From Phil1 sp964612925 (GTDB lineage: Bacteria > Bacillota > Clostridia > Christensenellales > CAG-138): 64,000 nt of DNA. Shown piece by piece: positions 9,158 through 17,013 of this stretch. The first letter of the stretch is position 1. Each line of letters begins with the position of its first letter. A program made the translations under genes and the position numbers. The stretch is taken from positions 62,001-126,000 of the forward strand of contig CAZTFU010000001.1 of the NCBI GenBank assembly GCA_964612925.1, given 5' to 3'. A model generated the notes under the pieces. The model did no database searches. It was given only the letters and a program-made list of their open reading frames with translations, and had not been told where the DNA came from.

Positions 9158-9194
9158 TCAAAAATGCGTCCGAGTGAGTTATTCATTCGGACGC
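9158..9194 (-). terminator. Rho-independent terminator of transketolase
   Basis: Minus strand: 8-bp stem GCGTCCGA / TCGGACGC with a 13-base loop, then ATTTTTG. It starts 16 bases past the tkt stop. Confidence 0.8.
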
Positions 9195-9210
9195 AATGCT
9201 TTATATGATC

Positions 9211-11190
9211 TTATTTTGTGCGCTTTATAACCTGCAACGCGGCAGAAGCAACGTTTTCGGCCGTAAAGCCGAATTCTTTGAACAACACATTGCCCTTTGC
9301 ACTTGCACCGAACCTGTCAAGGCCGATGCTTGCGCCGTCAAGCCCGACATATGCGCCCCATGGCTGAGTCGCGGCTGCCTCTACGCTTACGCGGGCACGA
9401 ATGCTACTGCTGAGTACGCTTTCGCGGTATTCTTCGCTTTGCTGTTCAAACAGTTCCATACACGGCATTGAAACAAGTCGCGCCGTGTACCCCTGAACGG
9501 AAAGGATGTCCGCCGCCTTGTAAATAAGCTCCACCTCGGATCCCGAGGCAATAAGTATAACATCGGGAGTTCCCTTGGGTTCACGCAGTATATAACCGCC
9601 GAGCATGGCTTTTTCGCATGTATCCTCAAGCTGAGGCAGATTCTGGCGGGAAAGTGCCATAACGCTTGGCGCATTCAGCTTCATTGATGCACGATAAGCG
9701 TAAGCCGTTTCCTTTTGATCAGCGGGGCGGAAAACGTATGTGTTGGGCGTTGCTCTAAGCGAAGCAAGCTGTTCTATGGGCTGATGCGTGGGACCGTCCT
9801 CACCGACGCCGATGCTGTCATGCGTAAGTACATATGTTACGGGCAGCTTCATCAGCGCACTGAGTCTGAGTGCGGGCTTTACATAATCACCAAACACAAA
9901 GAATGTGGCACAGAAGGCGTGTAGTCCGCCGTAGAGCGCAATGCCGTTTGCTATGCATGCCATGGCAAGCTCACGCACGCCGAAATGTATGTTGCAGCCA
10001 GAGCGATCATCGGGGGAGAAGTATGTGCTTGCCTTAAGTTCCGTATTGTTTGACGGTGCAAGGTCGGCACTGCCGCCGAAAAGGTTTGGCATGTGGGCAA
10101 AAATTCGGTTTAAGACCGCACCGCCCGAAGAACGGGTAGCCTTGGGAGCATCACATTTAAGCATTTCATCATCCGTAAATACGGCTTCGTTTATTTCACC
10201 GTTGCGCCATGCATTAAGCTTGGCGGCAAGCTCGGGGTACGCCTGTGCATATGCGGCATACATTTCGTCATACTCCTTGTGTATACGCGCGCCCCGCAGT
10301 GAAAGTGCCTCGAAATGGGCATAAACATCCTCGGGAATATCAAACGGAGCATTGTTCCAGCCAAGCCGCTTGCGCATGTCGGCTATAACTTCATCACCGA
10401 GCGGAGAACCGTGTGCGGAAGCGGAACCTTCCTTCATGGTACCGTGGGCAATGTCCGTATGCACAATTATAAGGGAGGGCTTTTCGCTTTCCAAACGAGC
10501 TTCCTCAAGCGCAAGCGAAATTGCAACGGTGTCCTCACCGTTTTCAACATTTATTACCTGCCAACCCATTGAGGAAAAACGGGCGGCAACATTTTCCGTA
10601 AACGCTATATCGGTCGAACCCTCTATTGTTATGCGGTTGCTGTCATAAACGGCGATAAGCTTGCCGAGCTTCTGTGTTCCCGCAAGGCTTGCCGCCTCAT
10701 ATGAAGCACCCTCCATCATGCAGCCGTCACCCATAAGAACATAGGTGTAATTATCAATAACGCGGAAATTGTCCCTGTTGAAAATTGCCGCCATATGTTC
10801 CTGAGCCATTGCCATGCCAACGGCCATTGCAAAGCCCTGTCCAAGGGGACCCGTGGTAGCCTCGACACCGACCGTATGGCCGAATTCGGGATGCCCGGGT
10901 GTAAGACTTCCGAATTGACGGAATTGCTTCATGTCGTCTATTGTGATGCCGTAACCGTAAAGGTGCAACAGAGAATAAAGCAGGCTTGAAGCATGTCCGG
11001 AAGAAAGCACGAATCTGTCCCTTCCCGGCCACGACGGGGCCTTTGGGTCGTGCCTCATGTCACTCCATATGGCATAAGCCGCCGGTGCCGCACCTATCGG
11101 CATGCCGGGATGGCCGCTGTTGGCCTTTTGAACAGTGTCTGCCGAAAGAATCCTTACTGCGCTTACGGCCTTGACTTCGATGGGTCGCAT
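9211..11190 (-). CDS. tkt: Transketolase
   Basis: 659 residues, full length. A GGAGG box precedes ATG 11190. The N-terminal ThDP domain has the SGHPGMPIGAAP block (about 26-37), GPLGQGFAMAVGMA, and the ThDP/Mg signature GDGCMMEGASYEAASLAG...N (about 152-183). The middle domain begins near 350 (ATRSSGGAVLNRI) and carries THDSIGVGEDGPTHQPIEQLASLRATPN, the catalytic His/Glu region. The C-terminal domain is about 530-655. It transfers two-carbon units between pentose-phosphate pathway sugars, linking glycolysis to ribose-5-P and erythrose-4-P supply. It is a single-gene unit with its own terminator. Confidence 0.97.
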   Translation of the reverse strand: MRPIEVKAVSAVRILSADTVQKANSGHPGMPIGAAPAAYAIWSDMRHDPKAPSWPGRDRFVLSSGHASSLLYSLLHLYGYGITIDDMKQFRQFGSLTPGHPEFGHTVGVEATTGPLGQGFAMAVGMAMAQEHMAAIFNRDNFRVIDNYTYVLMGDGCMMEGASYEAASLAGTQKLGKLIAVYDSNRITIEGSTDIAFTENVAARFSSMGWQVINVENGEDTVAISLALEEARLESEKPSLIIVHTDIAHGTMKEGSASAHGSPLGDEVIADMRKRLGWNNAPFDIPEDVYAHFEALSLRGARIHKEYDEMYAAYAQAYPELAAKLNAWRNGEINEAVFTDDEMLKCDAPKATRSSGGAVLNRIFAHMPNLFGGSADLAPSNNTELKASTYFSPDDRSGCNIHFGVRELAMACIANGIALYGGLHAFCATFFVFGDYVKPALRLSALMKLPVTYVLTHDSIGVGEDGPTHQPIEQLASLRATPNTYVFRPADQKETAYAYRASMKLNAPSVMALSRQNLPQLEDTCEKAMLGGYILREPKGTPDVILIASGSEVELIYKAADILSVQGYTARLVSMPCMELFEQQSEEYRESVLSSSIRARVSVEAAATQPWGAYVGLDGASIGLDRFGASAKGNVLFKEFGFTAENVASAALQVIKRTK

Positions 11191-11265
11191 ATACCTACCT
11201 CCGAATTTGCATTTTTGATTTGCATCATGTATTATATCATATCATTGCCGCGGATGGAACGAGAT

Positions 11266-11730
11266 ATGCAATACTATTATTCTATACCTTCACCTATAGG
11301 CACGTTATATGCCCTTATACACGACGAAAGGATAGTGAATCTCGGCATACGCCGTCCAAATGACGATGTCAAGTACGAATGCACCGCATTGGCGTGCATG
11401 CTTGAAACTCAACTTGCGGAGTATTTTCGCGGAGAGAGGCAACATATAGACATTGCATTTGAAGAAAGCGGGACAAACTGGCAGAAAAAATGTTACCGCG
11501 AAATAAGGAATATTCCTTACGGAGAGGTGCGTACATATAAGCAGATAGCGGCCGCCGCGGGCAATGAGCGAGCGTCAAGGGCAGTGGGCAGGGCGTGCAA
11601 TGCGAATCCATTGCTTATAATCACACCGTGCCACAGGGTAGTTGGCGCATCGGGAGCGCTTACGGGCTTTGCGGCAGGGCTTGAAGCGAAAAGAATATTG
11701 AAGGATATTGAAAAAGGCGGTGCAATTTAA
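11266..11730 (+). CDS. ogt: Methylated-DNA--protein-cysteine methyltransferase
   Basis: About 154 residues. The C-terminal Ada/Ogt domain has IPYGEVRTYKQIA (about 85-97), SRAVGRACNANPLLIITPCHRVVGASG with the acceptor Cys in PCHRV (about residue 121), and GFAAGLEAKRILKDIE. The enzyme takes the alkyl group from O6-alkylguanine onto that Cys in a suicide reaction. The start is uncertain: ATG 11266 has a weak GGAACGAG-like box; an in-frame ATG at 11254 is possible. It is divergent from tkt, about 75 bases away. Confidence 0.92.
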   Translation: MQYYYSIPSPIGTLYALIHDERIVNLGIRRPNDDVKYECTALACMLETQLAEYFRGERQHIDIAFEESGTNWQKKCYREIRNIPYGEVRTYKQIAAAAGNERASRAVGRACNANPLLIITPCHRVVGASGALTGFAAGLEAKRILKDIEKGGAI

Positions 11731-11762
11731 CATTTGTGTCACAGCAAGAGGTTAATGCACGC

Positions 11763-11791
11763 TTGATATAATGCTGAAAATGCGTTAAAAT
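11763..11791 (+). promoter_or_regulatory. Predicted promoter of the asp23-fakA-recG run
   Basis: TTGATA, 17-base spacer, TAAAAT, with the AAAGGAGGAG ribosome site about 14 bases further on. Confidence 0.55.
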
Positions 11792-11819
11792 GAATAATAA
11801 AATTAAAGGAGGAGCAAAA

Positions 11820-12173
11820 ATGCCGGGGATCATAAATACTCAGCTTGGCACAATAGCCATATCGGAAGAAATCGTAGCGACCATTGCAGGCTATGCCGCA
11901 AGCGAAAATTACGGGATTGTTGATATGCACGCAAAAACCACGGGTGATCAGCTTTGGAAACTTGTGGGCGGGGACAATCAACGCCGCGGAGTTAAGGTTA
12001 CATGCGTGGAAGGCGATCAGATCGATATAGACCTGTTTGTGACAATAATATACGGCGCAAGCCTTACGGCGGTTGCCGAAAACGCAATAGGCAATGTGCG
12101 CTATCGCGTTGAGGATATGACAGGGTTGAAGGTGCGCAACGTGAATATTCATGTTGAAGGTGTGCGCGCATAA
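11820..12173 (+). CDS. Asp23/Gls24 family envelope stress protein (YloU-like)
   Basis: 117 residues. The start is ATG 11820 (MPGIINTQLG); AAAGGAGGAG lies 5 bases upstream, making the longer frame from 11790 unlikely. The Asp23/Gls24 pattern runs the length of the protein: GTIAISEEIVATIAGYAASENYGIVDM, VTCVEGDQIDIDLFVTIIYGASL, and the C-terminal VxGLKVRNVNIHVEGV. The family is linked to cell-envelope homeostasis and often lies, as here, directly before the DAK-phosphotransferase yloV/fakA. Cytoplasmic, possibly membrane-associated through partners. No catalytic residues. Confidence 0.92.
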   Translation: MPGIINTQLGTIAISEEIVATIAGYAASENYGIVDMHAKTTGDQLWKLVGGDNQRRGVKVTCVEGDQIDIDLFVTIIYGASLTAVAENAIGNVRYRVEDMTGLKVRNVNIHVEGVRA

Positions 12174-12226
12174 GAATTAAATGCTTTTGGCGTGCGTTGA
12201 ACGCAAAAAGCACGGAGGAAACTGAT

Positions 12227-13876
12227 TTGGAAAATATTACCGTTGGCGGTGCAATGCTTAGGGAAATGTTCCTTACGGGCGCGGCACTGCTGGAAAAAAA
12301 CAGGGCGTATATAGACTCGCTGAATGTTTTTCCCGTACCGGACGGGGATACGGGCACCAATATGTCCATGACGATGCAAAGTGCCGTAAGGGAAATACAG
12401 AATTGCAAAGGCAGTGCCGTAAATGATATCGCATCCGCGGCATCGCTTGGCGCGCTTAAAGGTGCGCGCGGAAATTCGGGCGTTATCCTGTCCCAGATAC
12501 TGAGGGGCTTTGCACGTGCATTGACTGGCAAGGAGGAAATGGCGGCGGAGGATTTTGCCTTGGCGCTTACTACCGGAACGGAGGCCGCATACAAGGCCGT
12601 TATGAAGCCAAAGGAAGGCACAATGCTTACCGTTGCCCGCATGATGGCGGAAGCCGTGTCGAATGCTGCAAGTGAAGGTGCAAACCTATATAAGCTTATC
12701 GATATAATGATAGAAGAGGGCGAGCGCGCATTGCTTCTTACGCCGGAACTTTTGCCCGTGCTTAAAGAGGCGGGCGTTGTCGATTCCGGCGGAAAGGGCC
12801 TTGTGACCATATTACGCGGCTTCAAAATGGTGATTGACGGCGAAGACGTTGACGAATACGTTCTTATGCCCACGCAGACAGAGCAGGCGGATACGAGCGC
12901 AATGAATGAGGAAGGTGCGGATCTTGAAGCGCTTGATGATATAGAGTTCGGCTATTGTACGGAATTTTTCATAATACATCTTGATGAGTCGTTCTCTGAA
13001 TCCGAGCTGGACAAGCTGCGCGAAAAGCTTATGAAGATAGGCGATTCGGTGGTGGTGGCATATGATTCGGACTTTATAAAGATACACGTTCATTCAAATT
13101 GCCCCGGCAAGATAATTCAGCTTGCGTTAAGGCTTGGCGAGGTTGACCGCATAAAAATTGAAAATATGCGCGAACAGAACCGCGAGCTTATTGCCAACAT
13201 CAAAAAGAACGAAAAGGAAAACGCTGTTGTGGCCGTAAGCATAAGCGACGGTATAAGCGAAGTTTATAAGGCCATAGGCGTGAATCAGCTTATACAGGGC
13301 GGACAGACGATGAACCCGAGCATAGAAAGCATAGCCAAGGCCATTCGCCGTGCAAATGCAAGGAATGTGTTCGTTCTTCCGAATAATTCGAACATTATCA
13401 TGGCCGCACAACAGGCAGCAACGCTCAGCGACAGGAATGTTATAGTCCTGCCCACAAAAACGATGATGCAGGGATTGAGTGCCGCACTTGCCTACAGCGA
13501 TGACGTTGATGTTGAGACCAATACGGAGCGCATGACCGCCGCGATGAAGCAGGTGCTTTCGGGCTCGGTAACCTATGCCGTACGAGATACACATTTTAAC
13601 GGCGAGGAAATATCACAGGGTGATATAATCGGTCTGCTTGACAATACCATAACCCGAGTCGGTTCAAGCGTAGAAAACGTATCGGTGGAGCTTCTTTGCA
13701 GCATGATCGAGCAAAAAGGTGAAGATTCCATTGCAACGATATTCTATGGCGAAGGTGCCGATGAAGATAATGCACAGGCCGTTGCCGATGCGGTTAATGA
13801 AAAATACCCGGATGCGGAAATAACCGTGCAGTATGGCGGCCAACCGCTTTACTACTATTATTTCTCCGTAGAATAA
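12227..13876 (+). CDS. DAK2/DegV-fold fatty-acid kinase-like protein (YloV/FakA)
   Basis: 549 residues. The start is TTG 12227, eight bases after GGAGG; no ATG serves. The N-terminal DAK2 (DhaL-like) domain (about 20-195) shows NVFPVPDGDTGTNMSMTM (metal-binding Asp cluster), GARGNSGVILSQILRGFA and KEGTMLTVAR, and DSGGKGL closes it. The middle domain (about 235-330) begins GYCTEFFII; the C-terminal part (340-549) is the DegV-like domain with PNNSNIIMAAQQAA and PTKTMMQGLSAAL. In staphylococci FakA phosphorylates fatty acids held by FakB; no fakB is in this window, so that role is inferred by homology. The stop overlaps the recG start (TAATG). Confidence 0.92.
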   Translation: MENITVGGAMLREMFLTGAALLEKNRAYIDSLNVFPVPDGDTGTNMSMTMQSAVREIQNCKGSAVNDIASAASLGALKGARGNSGVILSQILRGFARALTGKEEMAAEDFALALTTGTEAAYKAVMKPKEGTMLTVARMMAEAVSNAASEGANLYKLIDIMIEEGERALLLTPELLPVLKEAGVVDSGGKGLVTILRGFKMVIDGEDVDEYVLMPTQTEQADTSAMNEEGADLEALDDIEFGYCTEFFIIHLDESFSESELDKLREKLMKIGDSVVVAYDSDFIKIHVHSNCPGKIIQLALRLGEVDRIKIENMREQNRELIANIKKNEKENAVVAVSISDGISEVYKAIGVNQLIQGGQTMNPSIESIAKAIRRANARNVFVLPNNSNIIMAAQQAATLSDRNVIVLPTKTMMQGLSAALAYSDDVDVETNTERMTAAMKQVLSGSVTYAVRDTHFNGEEISQGDIIGLLDNTITRVGSSVENVSVELLCSMIEQKGEDSIATIFYGEGADEDNAQAVADAVNEKYPDAEITVQYGGQPLYYYYFSVE

Positions 13877-15879
13877 TGGCATCCGCTCCGATAACGGAAA
13901 TAAAAGGAATAGGACCCCGCCGCGCCGAGGCTTTCGGCAGGTTGGGTCTTTTTTCGGTTGACGATTTGCTGCGCTTTGTGCCGAGAGGATATATTGATTA
14001 TTCTGCCGCAACGCTTATTCAGCAAACGGAGCAGGGCAACTTTGCGGCCGTGGAAACAACAATTCTCGGTACGGCCAAAACGGCGCGAATACGCGGCGGG
14101 CTGACAATAACCTCTGTAGCCGCGACGGACGGTGTAAGCAAGTTTGGCTTATGTTGGTATAATCAGCCATATTCGGCCGCACGGCTGAGAGAAGGCGATA
14201 CGTTTTATGCCTGTGGTCGCGTTGACAAACGGCGAGGCTGTAAGCTGGTAAACCCTTCATTATGCAAAGAACTGCCCGGAATCGTTCCGCAGTATTCGCT
14301 CTCAAACGGATTGACGCAGAAGGTTGTGCGTCAGGCCGTACAGGATGCGCTTGAAAAGCGCGGCTATATCGAAGAAACGCTGCCGCAAGATTTGATTGAC
14401 GAGTTTTCGCTTATGCCGCTTGATACGGCATTAAGATCGATCCATATGCCCGATAGTTTCAAAACACTTGAAGCGGCAAAGGAAAGACTTGCATTTGAAG
14501 ATATGCTGCTGTATGCTCTAATGCTTAAAATACTCAGGCATAGAAGGGAATCGGGTTGCGGGATAGCATTTAACACGAATGGCGTAACGGAAAGATTCCT
14601 GAAAAGAATACCGTTTGAACCGACAAATGCTCAAAAAGCGGCAATGGCGGATATTGCAAAGGATATGGCGCAGAATAGGCAGATGAACAGACTGCTTCAG
14701 GGCGACGTTGGCAGCGGCAAAACGGCAGTTGCTCTTTTTGCCATGTTTGTCGCCATTGAAAATGGTTACAGCGCCGCGCTATTGGCCCCGACGGAAATAT
14801 TGGCGGATCAGCATTACCGCACACTTAAATCAATATTCGGTGAAAAAGCCGTACTGATAAAGGGCGGCATGAAAAAAGCTGAGCGTGACCTGATAGAAGA
14901 ACGCCTTAAAAGCGGTGAGCCGCTTGCCGTTATCGGAACCCATGCAATAATAAGCAACGGAGTCGAAATAGCGAATCTCGGCCTTGTCATCGCGGACGAA
15001 CAGCACCGATTCGGCGTAAAACAGCGCGCCGCAATAAGCGCAAAGGGCACCACACCCGATACGCTTATAATGAGCGCAACACCCATACCGCGCACGCTTT
15101 CACTGTTGCTGTACGGCGATCTTGAACTGAGTGTGCTTAACGAATTGCCTCCCGGCAGGAAGCCGATAAAAACGATGCTTGTTCCACAGCACAAACGCGA
15201 GGATATGTATAAATTTATAGAAAAACAGCTTGCCTCGGGTGCGCAATGCTATGCGGTATGCCCGCTTGTTGAGGAAAGTGAGGCTTTGGTTGGCGTACTC
15301 AGCGCATCAATGCTGTATAAGGAACTTAGCCAAAAGCTTAATGTATCCGTTGAGCTTATGCACGGCCGCTTGAGCTCCGCTCAAAAGCAGGAAATTGCCG
15401 TACGTTTTGCCGCGGGCGAAATAAAGTTGCTTGTTTCGACTACCGTGGTTGAGGTTGGCATAGACGTACCGAATGCCGCAATAATGGTAGTGGAAAATGC
15501 CAATAGATTCGGCCTTGCCCAATTGCATCAGCTTCGCGGCAGGGTAGGCAGGGGCAGCAGAGAATCATATTGCTTTTTGCTCAGCGGCTCCGATTCGGAT
15601 ACCGCAAAGGAAAGGCTTAAGGTTCTTTGCCAAACCGCAGACGGATTCAAAATTGCCGAAAAAGATCTTGAATTGCGCGGGCCGGGCGAACTGCTGGGAT
15701 CGCGTCAACATGGTGAAGATCAACTCAGCGCGGCACTGCTTGCGGGAAACATGAAAACATTTGCAAAGGCGAAGGAAGCCGCGGACAGGCTTCTTGCCTC
15801 AAATGACCCCGATTGTACGCTTATAAACAAGGCCGCCGCAATTGCGGACGAAAAAACAAAAAATATCGCACAGAATTAG
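13876..15879 (+). CDS. recG: ATP-dependent DNA helicase RecG
   Basis: 667 residues, typical length. The N-terminal wedge/OB domain (about 1-180) begins with the ITEIKGIGPRRAEAFGRLG helix-hairpin-like motif. Helicase motifs: I LQGDVGSGKTAVALFA (about 273-288), Ia LLAPTEILADQHY, II ADEQHRFG (DEQH, about 374), III MSATPIPRTLSL, then V/VI in LVSTTVVEVGIDVPN and GLAQLHQLRGRVGRG. The C-terminal FKIAEKDLELRGPGELLGSRQHG is the RecG-specific TRG region. It remodels stalled forks and reverses Holliday junctions. Translationally coupled to fakA/yloV. Confidence 0.97.
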   Translation: MASAPITEIKGIGPRRAEAFGRLGLFSVDDLLRFVPRGYIDYSAATLIQQTEQGNFAAVETTILGTAKTARIRGGLTITSVAATDGVSKFGLCWYNQPYSAARLREGDTFYACGRVDKRRGCKLVNPSLCKELPGIVPQYSLSNGLTQKVVRQAVQDALEKRGYIEETLPQDLIDEFSLMPLDTALRSIHMPDSFKTLEAAKERLAFEDMLLYALMLKILRHRRESGCGIAFNTNGVTERFLKRIPFEPTNAQKAAMADIAKDMAQNRQMNRLLQGDVGSGKTAVALFAMFVAIENGYSAALLAPTEILADQHYRTLKSIFGEKAVLIKGGMKKAERDLIEERLKSGEPLAVIGTHAIISNGVEIANLGLVIADEQHRFGVKQRAAISAKGTTPDTLIMSATPIPRTLSLLLYGDLELSVLNELPPGRKPIKTMLVPQHKREDMYKFIEKQLASGAQCYAVCPLVEESEALVGVLSASMLYKELSQKLNVSVELMHGRLSSAQKQEIAVRFAAGEIKLLVSTTVVEVGIDVPNAAIMVVENANRFGLAQLHQLRGRVGRGSRESYCFLLSGSDSDTAKERLKVLCQTADGFKIAEKDLELRGPGELLGSRQHGEDQLSAALLAGNMKTFAKAKEAADRLLASNDPDCTLINKAAAIADEKTKNIAQN

Positions 15880-15976
15880 TAATTGTAAATCTTTATCCGC
15901 TCTTCTGTTATTTACCACTCATATTAACTCCTTGTTGTGCCAATCATAAAGCCATAAAAGCAAGGAGGTGAAACAA

Positions 15977-16171
15977 ATGTCACGAAACAGCGTTATGGTT
16001 CCCGAAGCGAAAAAGGCTATGGAATCTTTCAAGACGGAAGTAGCCAATTCTCTTAACGTGAATCTGAAGCAGGGCGACAACGGCGACCTTACGTCCCGCC
16101 AGGCAGGTTCTGTCGGCGGTGAAATGGTAAAGCGCATGATAGCTTATGCTTCAAAGAACATGAGCAAGTAA
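15977..16171 (+). CDS. Alpha/beta-type small acid-soluble spore protein (first copy)
   Basis: 64 residues, start ATG 15977 after AAGGAGGTG (a GTG inside the box at 15968 is in frame but unlikely). Matches the alpha/beta SASP family: the germination-protease site region KTEVANSLNVNLKQ (residues about 21-34), then NGDLTSRQAGSVGGEMVKRMI, the DNA-binding helix-turn-helix core. These proteins coat spore DNA and switch it to an A-like form, giving UV and heat resistance. Expected to be made in the forespore under sigma-G; a CATATTA sequence upstream resembles a sigma-G -10 element but I see no matching -35. Confidence 0.95.
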   Translation: MSRNSVMVPEAKKAMESFKTEVANSLNVNLKQGDNGDLTSRQAGSVGGEMVKRMIAYASKNMSK

Positions 16172-16249
16172 CATTATCAGGCAAAATAGGCCGAATGCGG
16201 CCTGAAAATATCCGGATACATAAAACAAGGAAGGAGGCACAGCAATAAA

Positions 16250-16444
16250 ATGGCAAGCAAGAACGAGAACAAAAAGAAGATGCAGAACTTTAAGACTGAA
16301 GTTGCAAATTCTCTCAACGTGAATCTGAAGCAGGACTACAACGGCGACCTTACATCCCGTCAGGCCGGTTCCATCGGCGGCGAAATGGTAAAGCGTATGA
16401 TAGCCTATGCGGAAAACAACATGAACAAATCCGATATGCAGTAA
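16250..16444 (+). CDS. Alpha/beta-type small acid-soluble spore protein (second copy)
   Basis: 64 residues, 78 bases downstream of the first copy and about 70% identical to it over the conserved region (FKTEVANSLNVNLKQ, then NGDLTSRQAGSIGGEMVKRMIAYA); the N and C termini differ (Lys/Asn-rich start, KSDMQ end). GGAGG lies about 12 bases before the ATG. A small perfect hairpin AGGCCG-AATG-CGGCCT separates the two copies. A recent tandem duplication is the simplest explanation. Function as for the first copy. Confidence 0.95.
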   Translation: MASKNENKKKMQNFKTEVANSLNVNLKQDYNGDLTSRQAGSIGGEMVKRMIAYAENNMNKSDMQ

Positions 16445-16480
16445 TTAAGCTTAACGGCATATAGGAACAGCTTAACAAAT

Positions 16481-16542
16481 AAGCCACCGAAAACTCGGTG
16501 GCTTCAGAGTGTCGAAAAAGTGGCAGATTGCCACTTTTTCGA
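16481..16542 (+). terminator. Two strong consecutive hairpins after the spore protein genes
   Basis: 16481-16504 forms a 10-bp stem AAGCCACCGA / TCGGTGGCTT with loop AAAC. 16512-16542 forms a perfect 14-bp stem (TCGAAAAAGTGGCA and its complement) with a 3-base loop GAT; its T-rich/A-rich arms make it a plausible terminator on both strands. Confidence 0.7.
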
Positions 16543-16549
16543 GTTTTCT

Positions 16550-16675
16550 CGAGTTTTGCCTCTCACATTCGTTCACGGGCGGCAAAACTCGCAAAGTACG
16601 AAAACCTATGGGTTTTCATCCGTTTTGACGCACATGTCGTCAAAGCCGGAATTGGTTTAAGGGGCTGCCGCCCCT
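16550..16675. repeat. Array of four further hairpins leading into the 282-bp element
   Basis: Four more inverted repeats follow without coding sequence: CGAGTTTTGCC / GGCAAAACTCG (16550-16591), GAAAACC / GGTTTTC (16600-16617), TTTGACG / CGTCAAA (16624-16644) and AGGGGC-TGCC-GCCCCT (16660-16675), the last abutting the element at 16676. No protein or known RNA is recognised here. Confidence 0.7.
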
Positions 16676-16957
16676 AAGGCCATCTGGAATAATAAACATA
16701 CGGTTTTGAGGTGCTATTTTGCACCTTGACTTTAGAAAAATGCTCGAAGATACGCCCCGGTATCTTGCTGCGCTTTTTCTTCGTCACGGCACAAAATATC
16801 TACCGCAAAACTGCTTAGCACCTAAAAAGAGCAATGTTTGTGCTAAGCACAAGGCACGAGGGCGAAGCCATACTGGAGGTATGACGAGACCCGAGTAACG
16901 AAGTGATTGGCCAAACAGTGCCTTTTTAGGCGTGTGTTTATTATCTCAGATGGCCTT
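16676..16957. repeat. 282-bp inverted-repeat element, copy 1
   Basis: The ends are long imperfect inverted repeats of about 27 bp (left AAGGCCATCTG..., right ...CAGATGGCCTT). Nested inside are AGGTGC-TATTTT-GCACCT, AGATAC...GTATCT, GCTTAGCAC...GTGCTAAGC, CATAC-TGGAG-GTATG and CCTAAAAAG...CTTTTTAGG. It aligns with 32050-32331 without a single gap, about 18 differences in 282 bases. No open frame of note and no transposase. It could be a non-autonomous mobile element or a structured RNA; orientation is unknown. It lies in the 3' region of guaB on the minus strand. Confidence 0.85.
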
Positions 16958-16969
16958 AACAACCCTGCC

Positions 16970-17003
16970 ATTTAGGCGTATTGTTTCTTATTTTAGAGGA
17001 CTT
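16970..17003. repeat. Remnant of a third element copy (right end only)
   Basis: The bases just after copy 1 again read TTTAGGCGTAT-TGTTTCTTA...TAGAGG-CTTTT, matching the right end of copy 2 (TTTAGGCGTATGTTTCTTA...CAGAGGGCCTTTT) better than that of copy 1. The match runs up to about 10 bases before the guaB stop codon. Confidence 0.55.
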
Positions 17004-17013
17004 TTGAGAAGCA

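Noticed and set aside
15880..15976. Sigma-G promoter before the first spore protein (CATATTA)
   Set aside because: The -10-like sequence is good but no -35-like motif lies 17-18 bases upstream, so I do not call a site.
16445..17013. CRISPR-like array because of many short repeats
   Set aside because: The repeats are different hairpins, not one direct repeat with spacers; no cas genes in the window.
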